64,000 nucleotides of DNA from Agaricus subrufescens (GCA_029945375.1 CM057058.1:2976001-3040000), one strand, 5' to 3'; positions 20,735 through 31,595 are shown, counted from the first letter of the stretch. Translations and numbers: made by a program. Notes: a model not told the origin generated them from the letters alone.

Positions 20735-23700
20735 ATGGCCAGGAGTGTCGCCCTCAACCCCGCATCCACGCCCTTCTTCCCCGGCAGCTTGAGGGGCAGC
20801 GATGCCGACAACTCCATCCTCGCGGGCATGGGACGCCAGCAAGACAGATCCTCCCTTTCCGTCTCTCCCCCAGAATATCATTCTGCAAAGTCCTCTCCCA
20901 GCCCGTCTCTTGGTCCGACTGATGCCGTGCGCTACCAAACATCGCCCGGCCCCTTTGACAGCTCCCGGCAATCACCCCCCTTCCGCCAGCTAGATGGCAG
21001 CAGGTCCATCGAATGCCGGGTCCTCAGAGAGAATAGTCTGCTTTCGACCCTCGACCCCCTGCCGGAGGCAGACGACAATCAAGAGAATGGCGTGTCTGCG
21101 TCGGAAGAAGCTTCGGGAGCAAAAACACCGAGCTCCTTCATGGCCTCTGGGCACCAACCCCTCGGGCGCAGCACGCCCCCCGTCGCTGCCGCGTTTGCCA
21201 ACTTTTCTGTCGGTGGTCTAGGTTTCCAACGCTCCTCGGCTTCTCCAGTTTCTTCACTGGGTTCTACCAGCCAGATCGCTGGAAGCACTTCAACCACTGA
21301 TGGTATGGCTTCAAGTTTTGATTCCAAGCTCAAAACCTCCCCTTTTATGCATGAAATCTTGGATCGTCTCGTCCGCTGTGAATACACCAACAGAGAAATA
21401 CAGCGCGATCTTGGCACTATTCACACCAAGGTCAATCTCCTTTTAGAACGTACAGTAGCTGCGAATCCGCAGCCACACATACAACCCGAATTCAAGGACC
21501 CGTTTGCTTCCGGCTCATCAATAACTGGCCTTACACAACCGCGTCCATCTGTAAGCAGTATCGCCCCCAATCAACATGTACCGCCTGTAGAGGACATGCC
21601 TATGATCACTCAGCGACTCAATGCCCTATCTACCTCTGTTGGTCAGCTGCTCGCTTTACAAACTCAACAAATGCAACAGCAAACCAATCATCCGCTTGAA
21701 ATCAGAAATTCGATCATGGGTTTAGGTCCGACCCAAGATGTGCCACCGAATCAGATTCTCGCACAGCCGACCTTGTCACCCCCAAGCTTGATAGGTCATG
21801 CGCTTTCCAACCGCCCAGATTTGAGACCAAGCCCTCGACAACAAACCAACCCTCCATCACGAACATGGTCAGGAGATATACCCATGCGCACTTCAGAGTC
21901 TGCAATCAGCAGGCAAGAGCCGATGTTGCGTGATAAATCTCGTCGCTCAGTCTCCGGCTTGCTTCGCCGCGATTCTTCCGGGGTAAGTTTAATTGATGAT
22001 GGCGTCATCCATTGCTAACCACGTCGAACCATTGCTAGGTTTTAGATGGCTTAGGGGACTCTGGAAATCGTGACAATGGCCCCATCGTCACCAAGTGGGA
22101 TCAATTGCAATTGGCACCGGAATTACTGCGGTCTCTGAACAAGTTTGGGTGTGTTAAAATGGATTTCGAAATAATGTGTTTCAAGTAACTTATCGCTTTT
22201 TTTTAGCGTGGGTCCTCCTAATAAGATACAGCAACGTGCCCTGCCGTTCTTATTGAAGGGTGCAGATATTATTGCACAGGCACCGCCCACTCAGGAAAGG
22301 ATAGCTGCCTATGTTATTCCTGCCATCCAGATCGCGGTCGCCAACATGAGTGTTAGAACTCCACAAAGAGGTCCAATCGTTATCATGGTCTCAACTACCG
22401 TGGACCAAGCCACACAAGCTCAACGAATGATACGAGACCTTGGAGGTCCCATTGGTGTCAGATCAGCGCTCGGCGTGGGCACTACAACTGCCACCGGTGA
22501 TCTCGTGCAAGAATTACGCCTCCTTCAACAAAACGTGCCTCACATTATTTGTGGGACTCCGCAAAAATTGCACGCCATTTTTACAACTACTGGCGGGCTT
22601 GCAGGATCGGAGGTTCGCTTCCTGGTGCTAGATGAAGTGGACCAACTCATTGCTCGGAACCTGCATGATTTCGTCTTTAATATTATCAAGCTGCTCCCGC
22701 CGCCCCGCTCCCGCCCTGTGAGCACTAATACCCCCAACGGAGGAATGTCTACGAATGGGTTACCGTCTTCTGCACTTGTTGACGCCGCACTTAACAATAC
22801 TGGCCGTCGGCTCTCTGGCATGCCTGTACAATCTGATGCATCACCCACCGAACGTCAAACCGCCCTATTCTCAAACACCGTACCTCAAGATGTACTCAAT
22901 TTTGCCACGGCTATCCATCTCAAAGAACCTGTTCGAGTTCTCGTCCGTAGAGATGGTAACACCGCAAATCCAGATGCTGCTCAAGGCTCTAGAGGGCTAC
23001 GACAATTCTATCTCTATCTGGCATTTACTGCTGGGAGTCGTGGTGATCCTACAAGCAGCTCAAATGGAGGCCTTGGTATCATTGGTTCGGGAAGAAGCGG
23101 TGCGACTAGCGCTGAGACCACGCAGGCCAGAGAATGGAAGCTGGACGCGCTGGCAGACTTGTTTGATGATATTGATATCGGACAAGCTATCGTTCATGTC
23201 GGAGGGATGGCGACACTCGATGCTGTCGTTTACAAATTGGCAAGCAGAGGATTTGATGCTGTACCTCTTGTGAGTACCGCTTTGATGAAGGCTAGATTGG
23301 TTTTGTTGATCTTGAGAATGATACAGCATGCTGATATGAATAATGGAACCAAACTGGCCGCGATCAACAAATTTAGAGGTCCAACATCTGGTTTGACACG
23401 TCAATCACCGACAAGAGTCTTGGTAGTTTATGACGTACAAGTCAAGTCTCCCGAAGTGCCTCACGTTCCTCTAGTCATCAACTATGGTATGTATAGCGTT
23501 ATAAGTCAACTAACAAAGGTGTTTTCTTACATAACTTGTATAGATTTACCCAAAGCTGTAGAAGAATATGCTCATCGGTTAGCCTTCTCTATTTTCGGCG
23601 TCGTTTGAGATGTCATCATAGCTGACTGTTATCTAGTGTTGCTCCCGCGATGGCACCCAATTATAGTCGTGCTGGTGTTGTCATCAATTTCGTGACCGCT

Positions 23701-23942
23701 ACCGGCGGAGACGTTGAAATGTTGCGATCTATAGAATGTCACTACAAGTAAGTGCTTCATCGCCGCAGCGACGGCACTCCATAAACTGATGGACGTGTTC
23801 TTTTTTTTTTGTACTCAATAGGATGAAATGTGTAAGTTTGAAGTTACTTTTTACTGTTTCAGAGAGAACTCCTCGGACTAACGAGCGATTTTTTTTACAG
23901 CCTGAAGTTCCCATGAGTCCCCGTGATATTTTCGTAAACTGA
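20735..23942 (+). CDS. eIF4A-like pseudohelicase with long disordered N-terminus
   Basis: The last 470 or so residues align by eye with eIF4A from the Q-motif region (WDQLQLAPELLRSLNKFGVG) to the C-terminus (CHYKMKCPEVPMSPRDIFVN), but every ATPase motif is altered. Motif I reads APPTQERI instead of the GxGKT loop, motif II DEVD, motif III SNT, motif V VKSPEV, and motif VI HRVAPAMAPNYSRAG without HRIGRxxR. Fold-forming segments remain (VRFLVLDEVDQLIARNLHDF, LRQFYLYLAF, REWKLDALADLFDDIDIGQA, VPLVINYDLPKAVEEYAHRV). The first 430 residues are Ser/Pro/Gln-rich with one conserved-looking helix, HEILDRLVRCEYTNREIQRD. The start MARSVALNPAS has a good context; an in-frame ATG at 20537 would add a Pro-rich stretch. 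Introns lie near 21982, 22150, 23270, 23486, 23580, 23748 and 23832. A non-enzymatic scaffold is inferred. Confidence 0.85.
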
Positions 23943-24302
23943 CCCCCCCGGTGTTTTCTTATTCTTGCTCTGTATCCTTACTCCCCAAAGCACACTTGCT
24001 CGTGGTTGCTTGTCTTTTTCTTTTCTTTTCTCCTTCTATCTCATTTTGCGTGCAAAAAGAAATTTATCAAATATCAATGGCTTGCTATACCCCCTAACCA
24101 GTTCTGTTTCCTTACTGCCTTGTCCTGGCTCACAGTGCTCCAACCAGTGTATATTTTGCTCTTTCGTATCTGAATTACCACTGTATATCAGACTTCTTTG
24201 TTTTTCTCCTTCTTCTTTCCCCCCCTCCCTCCACCCCCTTTAAATCTTCCTCCTACCACCCCAAACCCTTTTTTTCGCCTATTACTTTGGAAATTGACTT
24301 AA
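23943..24302. other. Intergenic region between convergent pseudohelicase and ELP2 genes
   Basis: About 360 bases, strongly pyrimidine-rich on the plus strand (CTT/CCC runs at 24010-24240). A 92-codon open frame at 23965-24243 is biased to Ser, Phe, Leu and Pro in line with the base composition and has no domain. I treat it as 3' UTR sequence. Confidence 0.5.
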
Positions 24303-27300
24303 TCATCGACTTTGTATGATCAATACCTTCAATGTACCATCTTCGCTACAGCTAGCAAGCTCCTGCGTTTTGTTTTTATGATGAATGGAGGAGTGTGGTC
24401 GCCAACTCAACCGGTGGATTTGATCGACGTGAGCCAGACTGGGATGAATGGTGTGTCAATCAGTAAAATGGATTGAGAGGTGATGTATTATTATCGCGAT
24501 GTGTGCGTACCTCTTGTCAATTGTGACATCGAGTGTCCAGTGGGTGAGATCGGTAAGGTTATTGCTGTAGATTTGGATTGTGCCGTCTTCATGGCCCACG
24601 GCTAATTTTCGTCTGGAAGATATCGCTTAGTTTGGGTTCTATGATAATGGCCTAGATACATACTGCTGTTCCGTGTCAACCGGTGAAAAGTCGATAGCAG
24701 TAGCTGGAGATAAGGTCTTTATCGTTGCTATCACTGCCCACTTGTCTTCAGCTCGTCTCCATATCTTCACCTATCATTTTCTGTGGTTAGAATAGCTCCA
24801 TGATATCGATCAATGGATAAAATGGAAAACTCACGGTCTTATCACGAGAAGCCGTCGCAAAAACATCGCTTTCAGCTGCCCAAGCACAATCCCAAATAAT
24901 CCGAGCATGTGGTTTTTCAGCTGCGATAGGTACATACCCTGTAAGTACGATTTGATCAGCCAAATTTGCCTTTCACGAACAACTCCCCGGAAGAAAAAAA
25001 ATAAACCACTGACCCTGGCCGTCTTTCTCTTCGAAAAGATGCCATGTTCTGTCTCTAGAGACAGATAGGATGATCTTGTCATCAGGACTAAAAGCTATTC
25101 TCGTCACGGTCAATGTATGCCCGGCAAGTGGTTGCCCAATTGGTTTAAACGTGCTAGTCTCGTATAAACGGATTACAGCATGTTCCGAGGTGGTGGCCTT
25201 GCAGGCCGTTGCAATTAATTTGCGCGAGTGAGAAACCGCCAGCGATATTGACTACGGACGGATGATTGAAGCCGGTGAGAAAAAAAAAAATCTGACCATT
25301 CAAATGGAACAAACCTCATAGCCGTGGCCGAATATTTTCTCAATTTCAGGCCATAGAGTGGCTCCGGCAAGTTCGCCTTCGAAAGGCCTCCTTTCGGAAG
25401 AAGCCAAGACCGGAGCCACAGAAGAACCTATTTTGGGATGAGACAGAGGGCGATGAATCGAATAAACAATACTTCGCACCATCCCCGACGGCCTTATTTG
25501 ACAACCCTAGAGGAGGGACGCTTGCACCGGCTGGGCGGTCCGCCTTTATCAAAGTAAATATACGGACATCATGCGAAGCTAACAGGTGAGCTCACTTCGT
25601 TCTCAGTGAAATCTGCAACACCGAGCGTCTTTGCGAGTTGTACAAAGTTCCGCGGAGCTTCGAAAACTCGGATTACTTTTTCATCAGCTATGCTGACGAA
25701 TTTTAAGGCATCTAAGAAAACGGCGTCTAGTAGATCGTAACCGTGCACTTGAGGACGAGCAATTTCATGCCATGAACTTTGAGAAGTAATACTCGGATGT
25801 ACATTGCCAAAGATTCGTGTAGTCTGATCGACACTGTACGTCCGTATGCATTGAGTTCTGAGTTGGAGTAAACCGAGATAAGACATACCCAGCGGATATT
25901 AAATACTCGCCATTGGGACTCCAGGCAAGTCCTTTTACTGGACCTTTATGGCCTGAAATGGCACCTAGTTCTTGCCAATCTTCCATGTTTGATTCTCTTG
26001 TGGCTCCACAAGACCATCGGCGCCAGCTACCAGCCCAACCCCATCCGAGCGCTTCTTGGCCTCCACGAGCCCAGAGGGAACCAACGAATCCGCCTAATCT
26101 TTGTCCGCCTACATCACCAAATCGTTGGCGGTTGATCCATATCGAAGTAGTGCTATCCTGTGTTGAACCAAGCACAGTCGAAGGCGACCAGAGGATGATA
26201 GAAGAGTCAGTCGAAGAAGAAAGGATGGTGGGCGTGGAGTCTGGCCCTAGACTCGGCCGCCATGACAATGATGTGATCCCGAACTCGTGGCCAATGAGTA
26301 GGGCATCGAAAGTTACGGAGTATTGACGAGAGCTAAGCACCGTTCAAAATACGTAACATATATTGAAATTCAACTTCAATGCTTGCCTTCCATCGTTGGA
26401 TCTGATGGTCAGTACATGTCGCTTAAGCGAAATTTGCCTGCCACCCTCTTCACTTTCGCCAATTTCGCCAAGTGAAGCTTCAAATGCGTCTAATAAGTCG
26501 TCTCCAGTCCGATCGCCAGACCCAGTAGCAGTTTCTGAAAATTTCAAAGGTTCGATGTTCCAAAGACGAATAGTGGCATCCTGAGACCCAGATGCCAAAA
26601 GTAGAGGTTCCTCAGATGTGAGTGGCGGCTTGAAAGTCAGCGCCCGAATCCAGTCCTCGTGGCCCGCTAAACTTGCAGAATGGATAAACTACTGACGACG
26701 ATAGGCTTAAGATATCAGTAGAAAGATAAGCATACGCACTTGGTCATGTTCGCTTCGAAGGTAGAGCTGGACATTAGTGTTGGAACCAGATATAGCCATA
26801 AGTAGGACTGTAAACGAATGGTCAGAATGATTGAGAAACACGTTGTCGTATTTCTACCTTGAGTTCCAGGGAGGAAGGCGAGAGCTAGACTGAGCGGATA
26901 CCATTTGCCAGTTGTGATTGATTGTTTCAATTGGAGCGAACCTGTATGATGAGTGTTTAGATTAAACACATGCAGATGCTATTCAATAATGATCTTCGCC
27001 ACCATTTTCTGATACATCAGCCTCCCAGAATTTAACAGTCGAGTCCGAGGAACCCGATAAAACATAACTATTGAGCGTGCAAAGGGCAGTCATTGCTTTG
27101 TCGTGCGCTTTGATTTTGGATTGGATTCCCCACTGATCAAACTCTGAGAATTCATCATGTTAGCACTGACAGTAATACTTACCTTTCTCTCGACTTTTTT
27201 CCACAACAGTAACACTCCCTGTTCATCTCCGGATACCAGAATTTCATTCGAGACAAAGCGCACACAAGTTACGACGCCATCATGTCCCGGCAGGGTTTCG

Positions 27301-27501
27301 AAAACCCCACAATCGTTCTGAACCTTTCATTGAGTGTTTGGATGCACTCAACGCGCGAAGCGCGGGGACATTGCTTACTGTTACGTCCCAAAGCGCGACC
27401 AGGTTGTTGGATCCAAATGCAATCAAAGAATCCGAAGAAACATCTGCCGCAGAAGAAAAGCGATTCGTTGATGCAGCAATGAGGGCCGTGGATACAGTCA
27501 T
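24303..27501 (-). CDS. ELP2: Elongator complex subunit ELP2 (WD40)
   Basis: The double beta-propeller subunit of Elongator, which modifies wobble uridines in tRNA. It starts at 27501 (MTVSTALIAASTNRFSSAAD) and reads through about 14 exons. Diagnostic segments in order: SDSLIAFGSNNLVALWDV, LPGHDGVVTCVRFVSNEILV, SGDEQGVLLLWKK, LSGSSDSTVKFWEADV, HEDWIRALTFKPP, LLLASGSQDATIRLWNIEPL, DALLIGHEFGITSLSWRPSL, SSSTDSSIILWSPS, the Elp2-specific block RLGGFVGSLWARGGQEALGW, SGHKGPVKGLAWSPNGEYLI, DQTTRIFG, SWHEIARPQVHGYDLLDAVF, and near the end IAHVDQ-like LAHVDQIHRLSWRP with ELASCSEDGTLKVLIIQSR. The stop is at 24303-24305. Most introns are 50-70 nt. Length is normal for ELP2. Divergent from PPT2 by 165 bases. 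Confidence 0.92.
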
Positions 27502-27666
27502 TTCAGCCCCAGCGCTGTTTGTACAACGAAGGCCAAAAAGATAAGATAAAGAATTTCATCGAACAGGACGACGAAATTATTCCAAAATTGATCATTAAGA
27601 TTGTTGAACTATACCCCCCGAGACAAACAAACAAGTTGACTTCCATGCCTCGCCTTCTTTGGATAC

Positions 27667-28122
27667 ATGATACTCGGAATTGGCGTCGATATCGTTCATT
27701 TACCTCGCATTGCAGCATTGGTCAAACGGAGGTCTTGCGAGAAGCTTGCACGTAGGATACTCAGCTTTCAAGAGACTCAGGAATGGACACGACTTCGAGG
27801 AAGTGATGATCAACAGGAGGTTCGGTTCTTAGCTGTTCGGTACGCGATCTTCCGTGTCGTATGCACGCCATTGTTTATATGATGGTCACACAGTTGGGCA
27901 GTCAAAGAGGCTGCATACAAGGCGCTGTACCCAGCAGTCAAGCCGACCTGGAAGGAATTATACTATCAGAGCCTGAATGCGGCCCGAGAAAAACCGTCGT
28001 TAATATATCAGCCCCATACTTCTCAGCCAGACAGAGATATTGTCAAGTTACATGTTTCGGTTAGCCATGATGGTGACTACACGACCGCTTTTGTGGTGAC
28101 AGAGAGTAGCCTTTCCAACTAA
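27667..28122 (+). CDS. PPT2: AcpS-type holo-[acyl-carrier-protein] synthase (PPT2-like)
   Basis: A small 4'-phosphopantetheinyl transferase that moves the phosphopantetheine arm from CoA to a Ser of an acyl carrier protein. Exon 1 begins MILGIGVDIVHLPRIAALVK, the AcpS magnesium-binding motif GxGxDI. After a 53-nt intron (about 27840-27893) comes WAVKEAAYKALYPAVKPTWK, the second signature (F/W)xxKEAxxKA, then VKLHVSVSHDGDYTTAFVV, the third strand pair. Stop TAA is 28120-28122. About 135 residues is the normal size of single-domain AcpS rather than the larger Sfp/NpgA type. In fungi this class usually serves mitochondrial type II fatty acid synthesis, and Sfp-type enzymes activate type I PKSs, so a role for the PKS at 40 kb should not be assumed. 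Confidence 0.9.
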
Positions 28123-28197
28123 TTTAGAAACCAGTCATTACGTTCATTAATGCGGCATATCTACTTCTAATATTAACAATTATTGGATTATTGATGT

Positions 28198-29483
28198 CTA
28201 CTCGTCGGCTGGCGGCTCTGGCCACCAATTGGGCCACCATGGAGAAACTTGCCATGCTTTGCCATCACTCGGATCCCGGAGCTCGAACTTGAAAGCAAGT
28301 TCATTCCTTAGGGCGGTGGTTACATGTTCTAAGCGTAAAAGCGCCAGACCAAACTGGCCATGTGTACTAAGGAGTTTTCCGGTACCGCGTGGTCGAGGTA
28401 TGGATTTATCCAGCGAAGGTAGAGGGGTTTTTATGGGCCTGATATCCAGGTGGAGGGGAAATTTGGGTATGGGACCGGAGGACTCCGAGCTGTCGATAAA
28501 TCAGATATAGATTCCTGAAGGGCTCGCTTCCACCTACGGGTCGCCTGGTTCGTGGAGTAGAACAGGGAGAATCCTCTTCCGAACCATTCCAGTGTGGTAA
28601 GTTCGTACAGTCAGCTCTTGTCCAACATAGCAACCTTTCCTGAAGTCCACTGTCATGAGATCATCAATAATGATAGATAAAGGTCAAAATCGGTCCACCT
28701 ACATCCACCCATCATGTCGAGATTAGATTCCATGGGAAAAGCATGCATAGGTACTATATCATCAATCCCTTCTGGTACCCCGAGTGTGATTCTGTGTAGA
28801 AGATAATCGCTTTCTGTCCCAATGTCATGGGAAATTGCTTCTGGAGCTGAGGAAATTTTAGACAAGGATTACGACTCCGGTTCAAAACCCTCACGTTTAT
28901 CTCCTTTCCGCATCAACAATCGCCTGCCGAGAGTATCGGCTCTTCTGTCGACAAGAGATTCATGTTCGGTTCCCCATGGCCAAGCATCTCCTCCCCATAC
29001 CGGTTCGACACACTTACTTCTTGCCCAATTCCATGTCTTAGAGAGCTCGGGAACCGCTTCCGAGCCCCAGGCTGTCCAGACGTCATATTGATCAGACACG
29101 TCGCGTATCTTGACTTTGTTTCGCAGAACATATTGTTTAAGCATGGGTAGTATTGGCTGCGCCTCTGACGAACGGCAGTCGTATTCTAAGAGATAGCCCG
29201 GCAAACCGGTTGATGTTTGTTGGGTATAGAGGAAAACATCGTACATGACCCGGCCCTGATGTAAAGGGTTAATTTTTAAAATGAAACGAAAGCCGTAGCA
29301 TACCTGGGGATGGAGAAAGGCTGAGTAAAGGGGGCCTTTGGGAGGATTGGATATTTGAGTTGACAGTAAGCCATGCAAGAACTCGGGAGCCTGAGAGCCA
29401 GACAACGACAGGACGCCCCTGTTAGCAAGACGGGCGATTGTGGGCGTCTTTCGAAGGACATTCGACAGGAACGCGGGCGGCAT
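28198..29483 (-). CDS. CAF17: CAF17/IBA57-like Fe-S cluster assembly protein
   Basis: A folate-binding, GcvT-fold mitochondrial protein acting late in [4Fe-4S] assembly for aconitase-type and radical-SAM enzymes. The start chosen is 29483 ([20 protein letters not shown]), where a basic presequence-like N-terminus leads into [20 protein letters not shown]. Later exons include [36 protein letters not shown] and the family signature [20 protein letters not shown] (KGCYxGQE). An apparent TAG after HEPGDP is removed by an intron (about 28548-28496), giving [20 protein letters not shown] and the typical C-terminus [15 protein letters not shown]. The stop is at 28198-28200. All signature residues are intact. 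The gene is head-to-head with PET191, 103 bases apart. Confidence 0.92.
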
Positions 29484-29586
29484 GATTGTCGGAGCCCAAT
29501 GTCTATGTTCGAGGCGGGACCACGTTGGCCGGCACCGTGGAATGATGTCGCTTTTACATAACTTGCATTCCTCTATCTTCCGCGCC
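29484..29586. promoter_or_regulatory. Compact bidirectional promoter, CAF17 / PET191
   Basis: Only 103 bases lie between the start codons of two genes for mitochondrial assembly factors. The strip is GC-balanced with no obvious TATA element. Shared regulation is plausible but is inferred from geometry only. Confidence 0.4.
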
Positions 29587-29915
29587 ATGTCTTCTTCGTG
29601 TAAAGATCTAATGGCCGCCCTCAAGGACTGCTTAATGCACTCCGATTGTGTAGTCAAACAAGGCAACCTGCCCTCTGATTGTCTGAAAAACCATACCGAC
29701 GAATTACCTCAAGAGTGTAAATCTTTGCGCAAAGCAACTTATGAATGCAAACGGGGGATGGTTAGTCGTAACAATCTATTACTTTATTCCAGACGGACGG
29801 CCACTCAACTTCCCACTAGCTAGACATGAGAAGGCGTTTCCGGGGCAATATCACTGGCTCACAATTCCAGTTTACTCCGAAAGATAATTCTGGTTCGGAG
29901 CAAGCATCACAATGA
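29587..29915 (+). CDS. PET191: Cytochrome c oxidase assembly protein PET191 (COA5)
   Basis: A small twin-Cys mitochondrial intermembrane-space protein required for cytochrome oxidase assembly. Exon 1 reads MSSSCKDLMAALKDCLMHSD, CVVKQGNLPSDCLKNHTDEL, PQECKSLRKATYECKRGM, with the evenly spaced Cys of the family. The intron starts at 29761 and ends at the CACTAG near 29820, and exon 2 continues LDMRRRFRGNITGSQFQFTP and KDNSGSEQASQ, with TGA 29913-29915. The KRGM(L/V)DMRxRFRGN junction is the most conserved part of PET191 and supports the splice. Its 3' exon has degenerate copies downstream at 33414-33473 and 36184-36290 (see repeats). Confidence 0.93.
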
Positions 29916-30091
29916 CCTTACACCTGTCGTTGTATTCTGGAAACATGTACGGTCATATACTATCGTTTTCTTCGGCTTTCCCGCCCATTGCGCATACCAC
30001 TTGACACGATGCTGTGACTTTGAACTTGGTCATAGCTTGTCAAGACGGCCAACACGAGAATTCGTAGCGCAAGTGCTGACCTGGTGGGACT

Positions 30092-30350
30092 GCTGAACAA
30101 CCCAAACATCCATGCCGATCGCCGAACTAGTATTTTGCGGGTCTCACATGGTCCTGCATGCTAGTATCCCGTTGTCCTTCTGCCAATTCTCCTTTGCTAT
30201 CCTACACGTCTCAACTACCTGTGCTACTGCATATATACATCATCTCCAGTGGCCTCCTTGTTCCAATTCGTCTCGAGGGATCGAAAGTCGCCTACCCAAC
30301 ATTCAGGAGCTATGAGCGTGTAACCAATATTCAAATCATATCAGTTTGTG
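30092..30350 (+). pseudogene. GST relic: promoter plus damaged exon 1
   Basis: This segment aligns base by base with the promoter and first exon of the GST genes further on. It keeps GCTGAACAAC (30092-30101), the site found about 120 bases upstream of each GST start. At 30222-30330 it keeps the exon-1 sequence around the TPNG loop and the [10 protein letters not shown] helix (CGTCTCGAGG...CCTACCC), ending in a GAGCGTGTAACC that matches the intron-1 donor region. The start codon is gone (ATGTCGCA is absent), a deletion of several bases near 30245 breaks the frame, and the TATA box is degraded. No later exon follows in this orientation. It is the copy nearest PET191. Confidence 0.7.
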
Positions 30351-30506
30351 GCGCTCATGTTCGAAAAGTGCATTCTGATATTGGTTTTCATACGCTGAGA
30401 GAACAGGACTCGCATAGGAGGGCTCGTTCCAGAATTGTCGTGCCCCGGTTGACGTCGATCGCGATCCTTTCATCGCCCAATCAGCACTTCGCGTAAGTAT
30501 GAGTAA

Positions 30507-30608
30507 TCCACATACTGCAAAGAAAATATACCCGAACACGAGCTAGAATTCAGGATCAGAGTGTTGTGAGAGACACAACAAGATAGCTGACATTTCAAAT
30601 GAGTTGTT
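30507..30608 (-). pseudogene. Inverted GST relic (part of exon 3)
   Basis: Read on the minus strand, 30608-30543 gives NNSFEMSAILLCLSQHSDPE then F and a stop. This is clearly the exon-3 segment that in the intact genes reads [20 protein letters not shown] few bases on, 30530-30507 reads TATATTTTCTTTGCAGTATG, matching WIFFA plus the following intron donor in the intact genes. About 33 bases that encode the linking FWFDP region are deleted and an in-frame TAG is present. It therefore is a broken copy in the opposite orientation to every other GST in the block. Further homology on both sides is too eroded to place with confidence. Confidence 0.65.
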
Positions 30609-30609
30609 T

Positions 30610-31520
30610 CTCAATTTGTAGTATGTAGCCATGACACTTACACACGAACTCCGCAGGGTTCGTAAGCACGCAGAGCTCGATGTTCTAATTTTCAAACAAA
30701 TCTTGGAATGTCAGGCCATGGTAATACACAATACAGCGATTGGCCAGCTGATGTTGGTCTTTCAAGCTTGGCTCCCCGGGCTTGAGAGACCTACATCAAG
30801 TGCTACATCGAAAGTTTCATAGAGGCAATGCGCGGACGACAATAAATTTACAAAATATTTATAACAAGCTCGGGAAAAGATATTGGGGTTACTCGTAGGT
30901 GATGATGCAAACAAGGAAACTTGTATTGCTCGGACAGTTGACTCCGAAAGTCATGGAGGTTGTGTGATCACTACAGGGCAACGGACCGTATTGTATGCGA
31001 CTTCAAGTTTGCCGAACTCCGTCGTGGCACCAGGAAACGCCAGATGGAGGAGATATAGGATCAGCTTGGTAAAGTACTATTTATAATAATCTTCAACTCG
31101 AGACCAAGATACTACTACACTTTTCAGATTGGGCGTTCATCAAAATAGGAAAACAAGAAAAACAATCGAGCCTGCTATATAGACAACGGTCACAAGTCCA
31201 ACAAATCAAGTCAACAGACGCTACATCGAATGACAATGCACCATCAACTTCAATGCCGAAAGTTGTGCCTTGGTGATAACACAAGCGAGGGATCAAACAG
31301 TCCTGGGGCTTTAATCAAGCATTTAGCAGCGGTTTACAAATTGGGGGACTAACGACTATCGAGCTCGTCATTTGTTCGTGAGTACTCCAAAACATATGAT
31401 TTTGTTTTTTCTCGGCTCCTTCCCACTCTGAATCCACAGCCTGGAGCAATGTGACATGGGAAAGTACGATTGAAACGCGTCATGAGGCTCAGCATGGGAA
31501 TTCGATGTGGGATGACTGAA
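30610..31520. other. Gene-free spacer between GST relics and GST copy 1
   Basis: About 900 bases with no supported gene. Open frames are all under 70 codons and have no domain. Composition is A/T-richer than the housekeeping part. Parts may be further-eroded GST or PET191 sequence (a weak match to the PET191 tail lies near 31420-31470), but I cannot align it convincingly. No transposon termini or target-site duplications are visible by eye. Confidence 0.4.
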
Positions 31521-31525
31521 CAATT

Positions 31526-31595
31526 GCTGAACAATCACTTTATGACAGTGTTACTTTCTGGAACCAGGTTCTTACAGCCGTGCCAGATATATAGG
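31526..31595 (+). promoter_or_regulatory. Promoter of GST copy 1 (palindrome-like site plus TATA)
   Basis: GCTGAACAATCAC starts at 31526, 115 bases before the ATG, and TATATAGG lies at 31588-31595, about 50 bases before the ATG. The same two elements at nearly the same distances precede GST copies 2 and 3. In copy 3 the first element is a perfect inverted repeat. Confidence 0.55.

Noticed and set aside
31420..31470. Possible third PET191-tail relic upstream of GST copy 1
   Set aside because: Only scattered short matches (CTCTGAATC, GGAGCAATG) are seen; too weak to count alongside the two clear relics.
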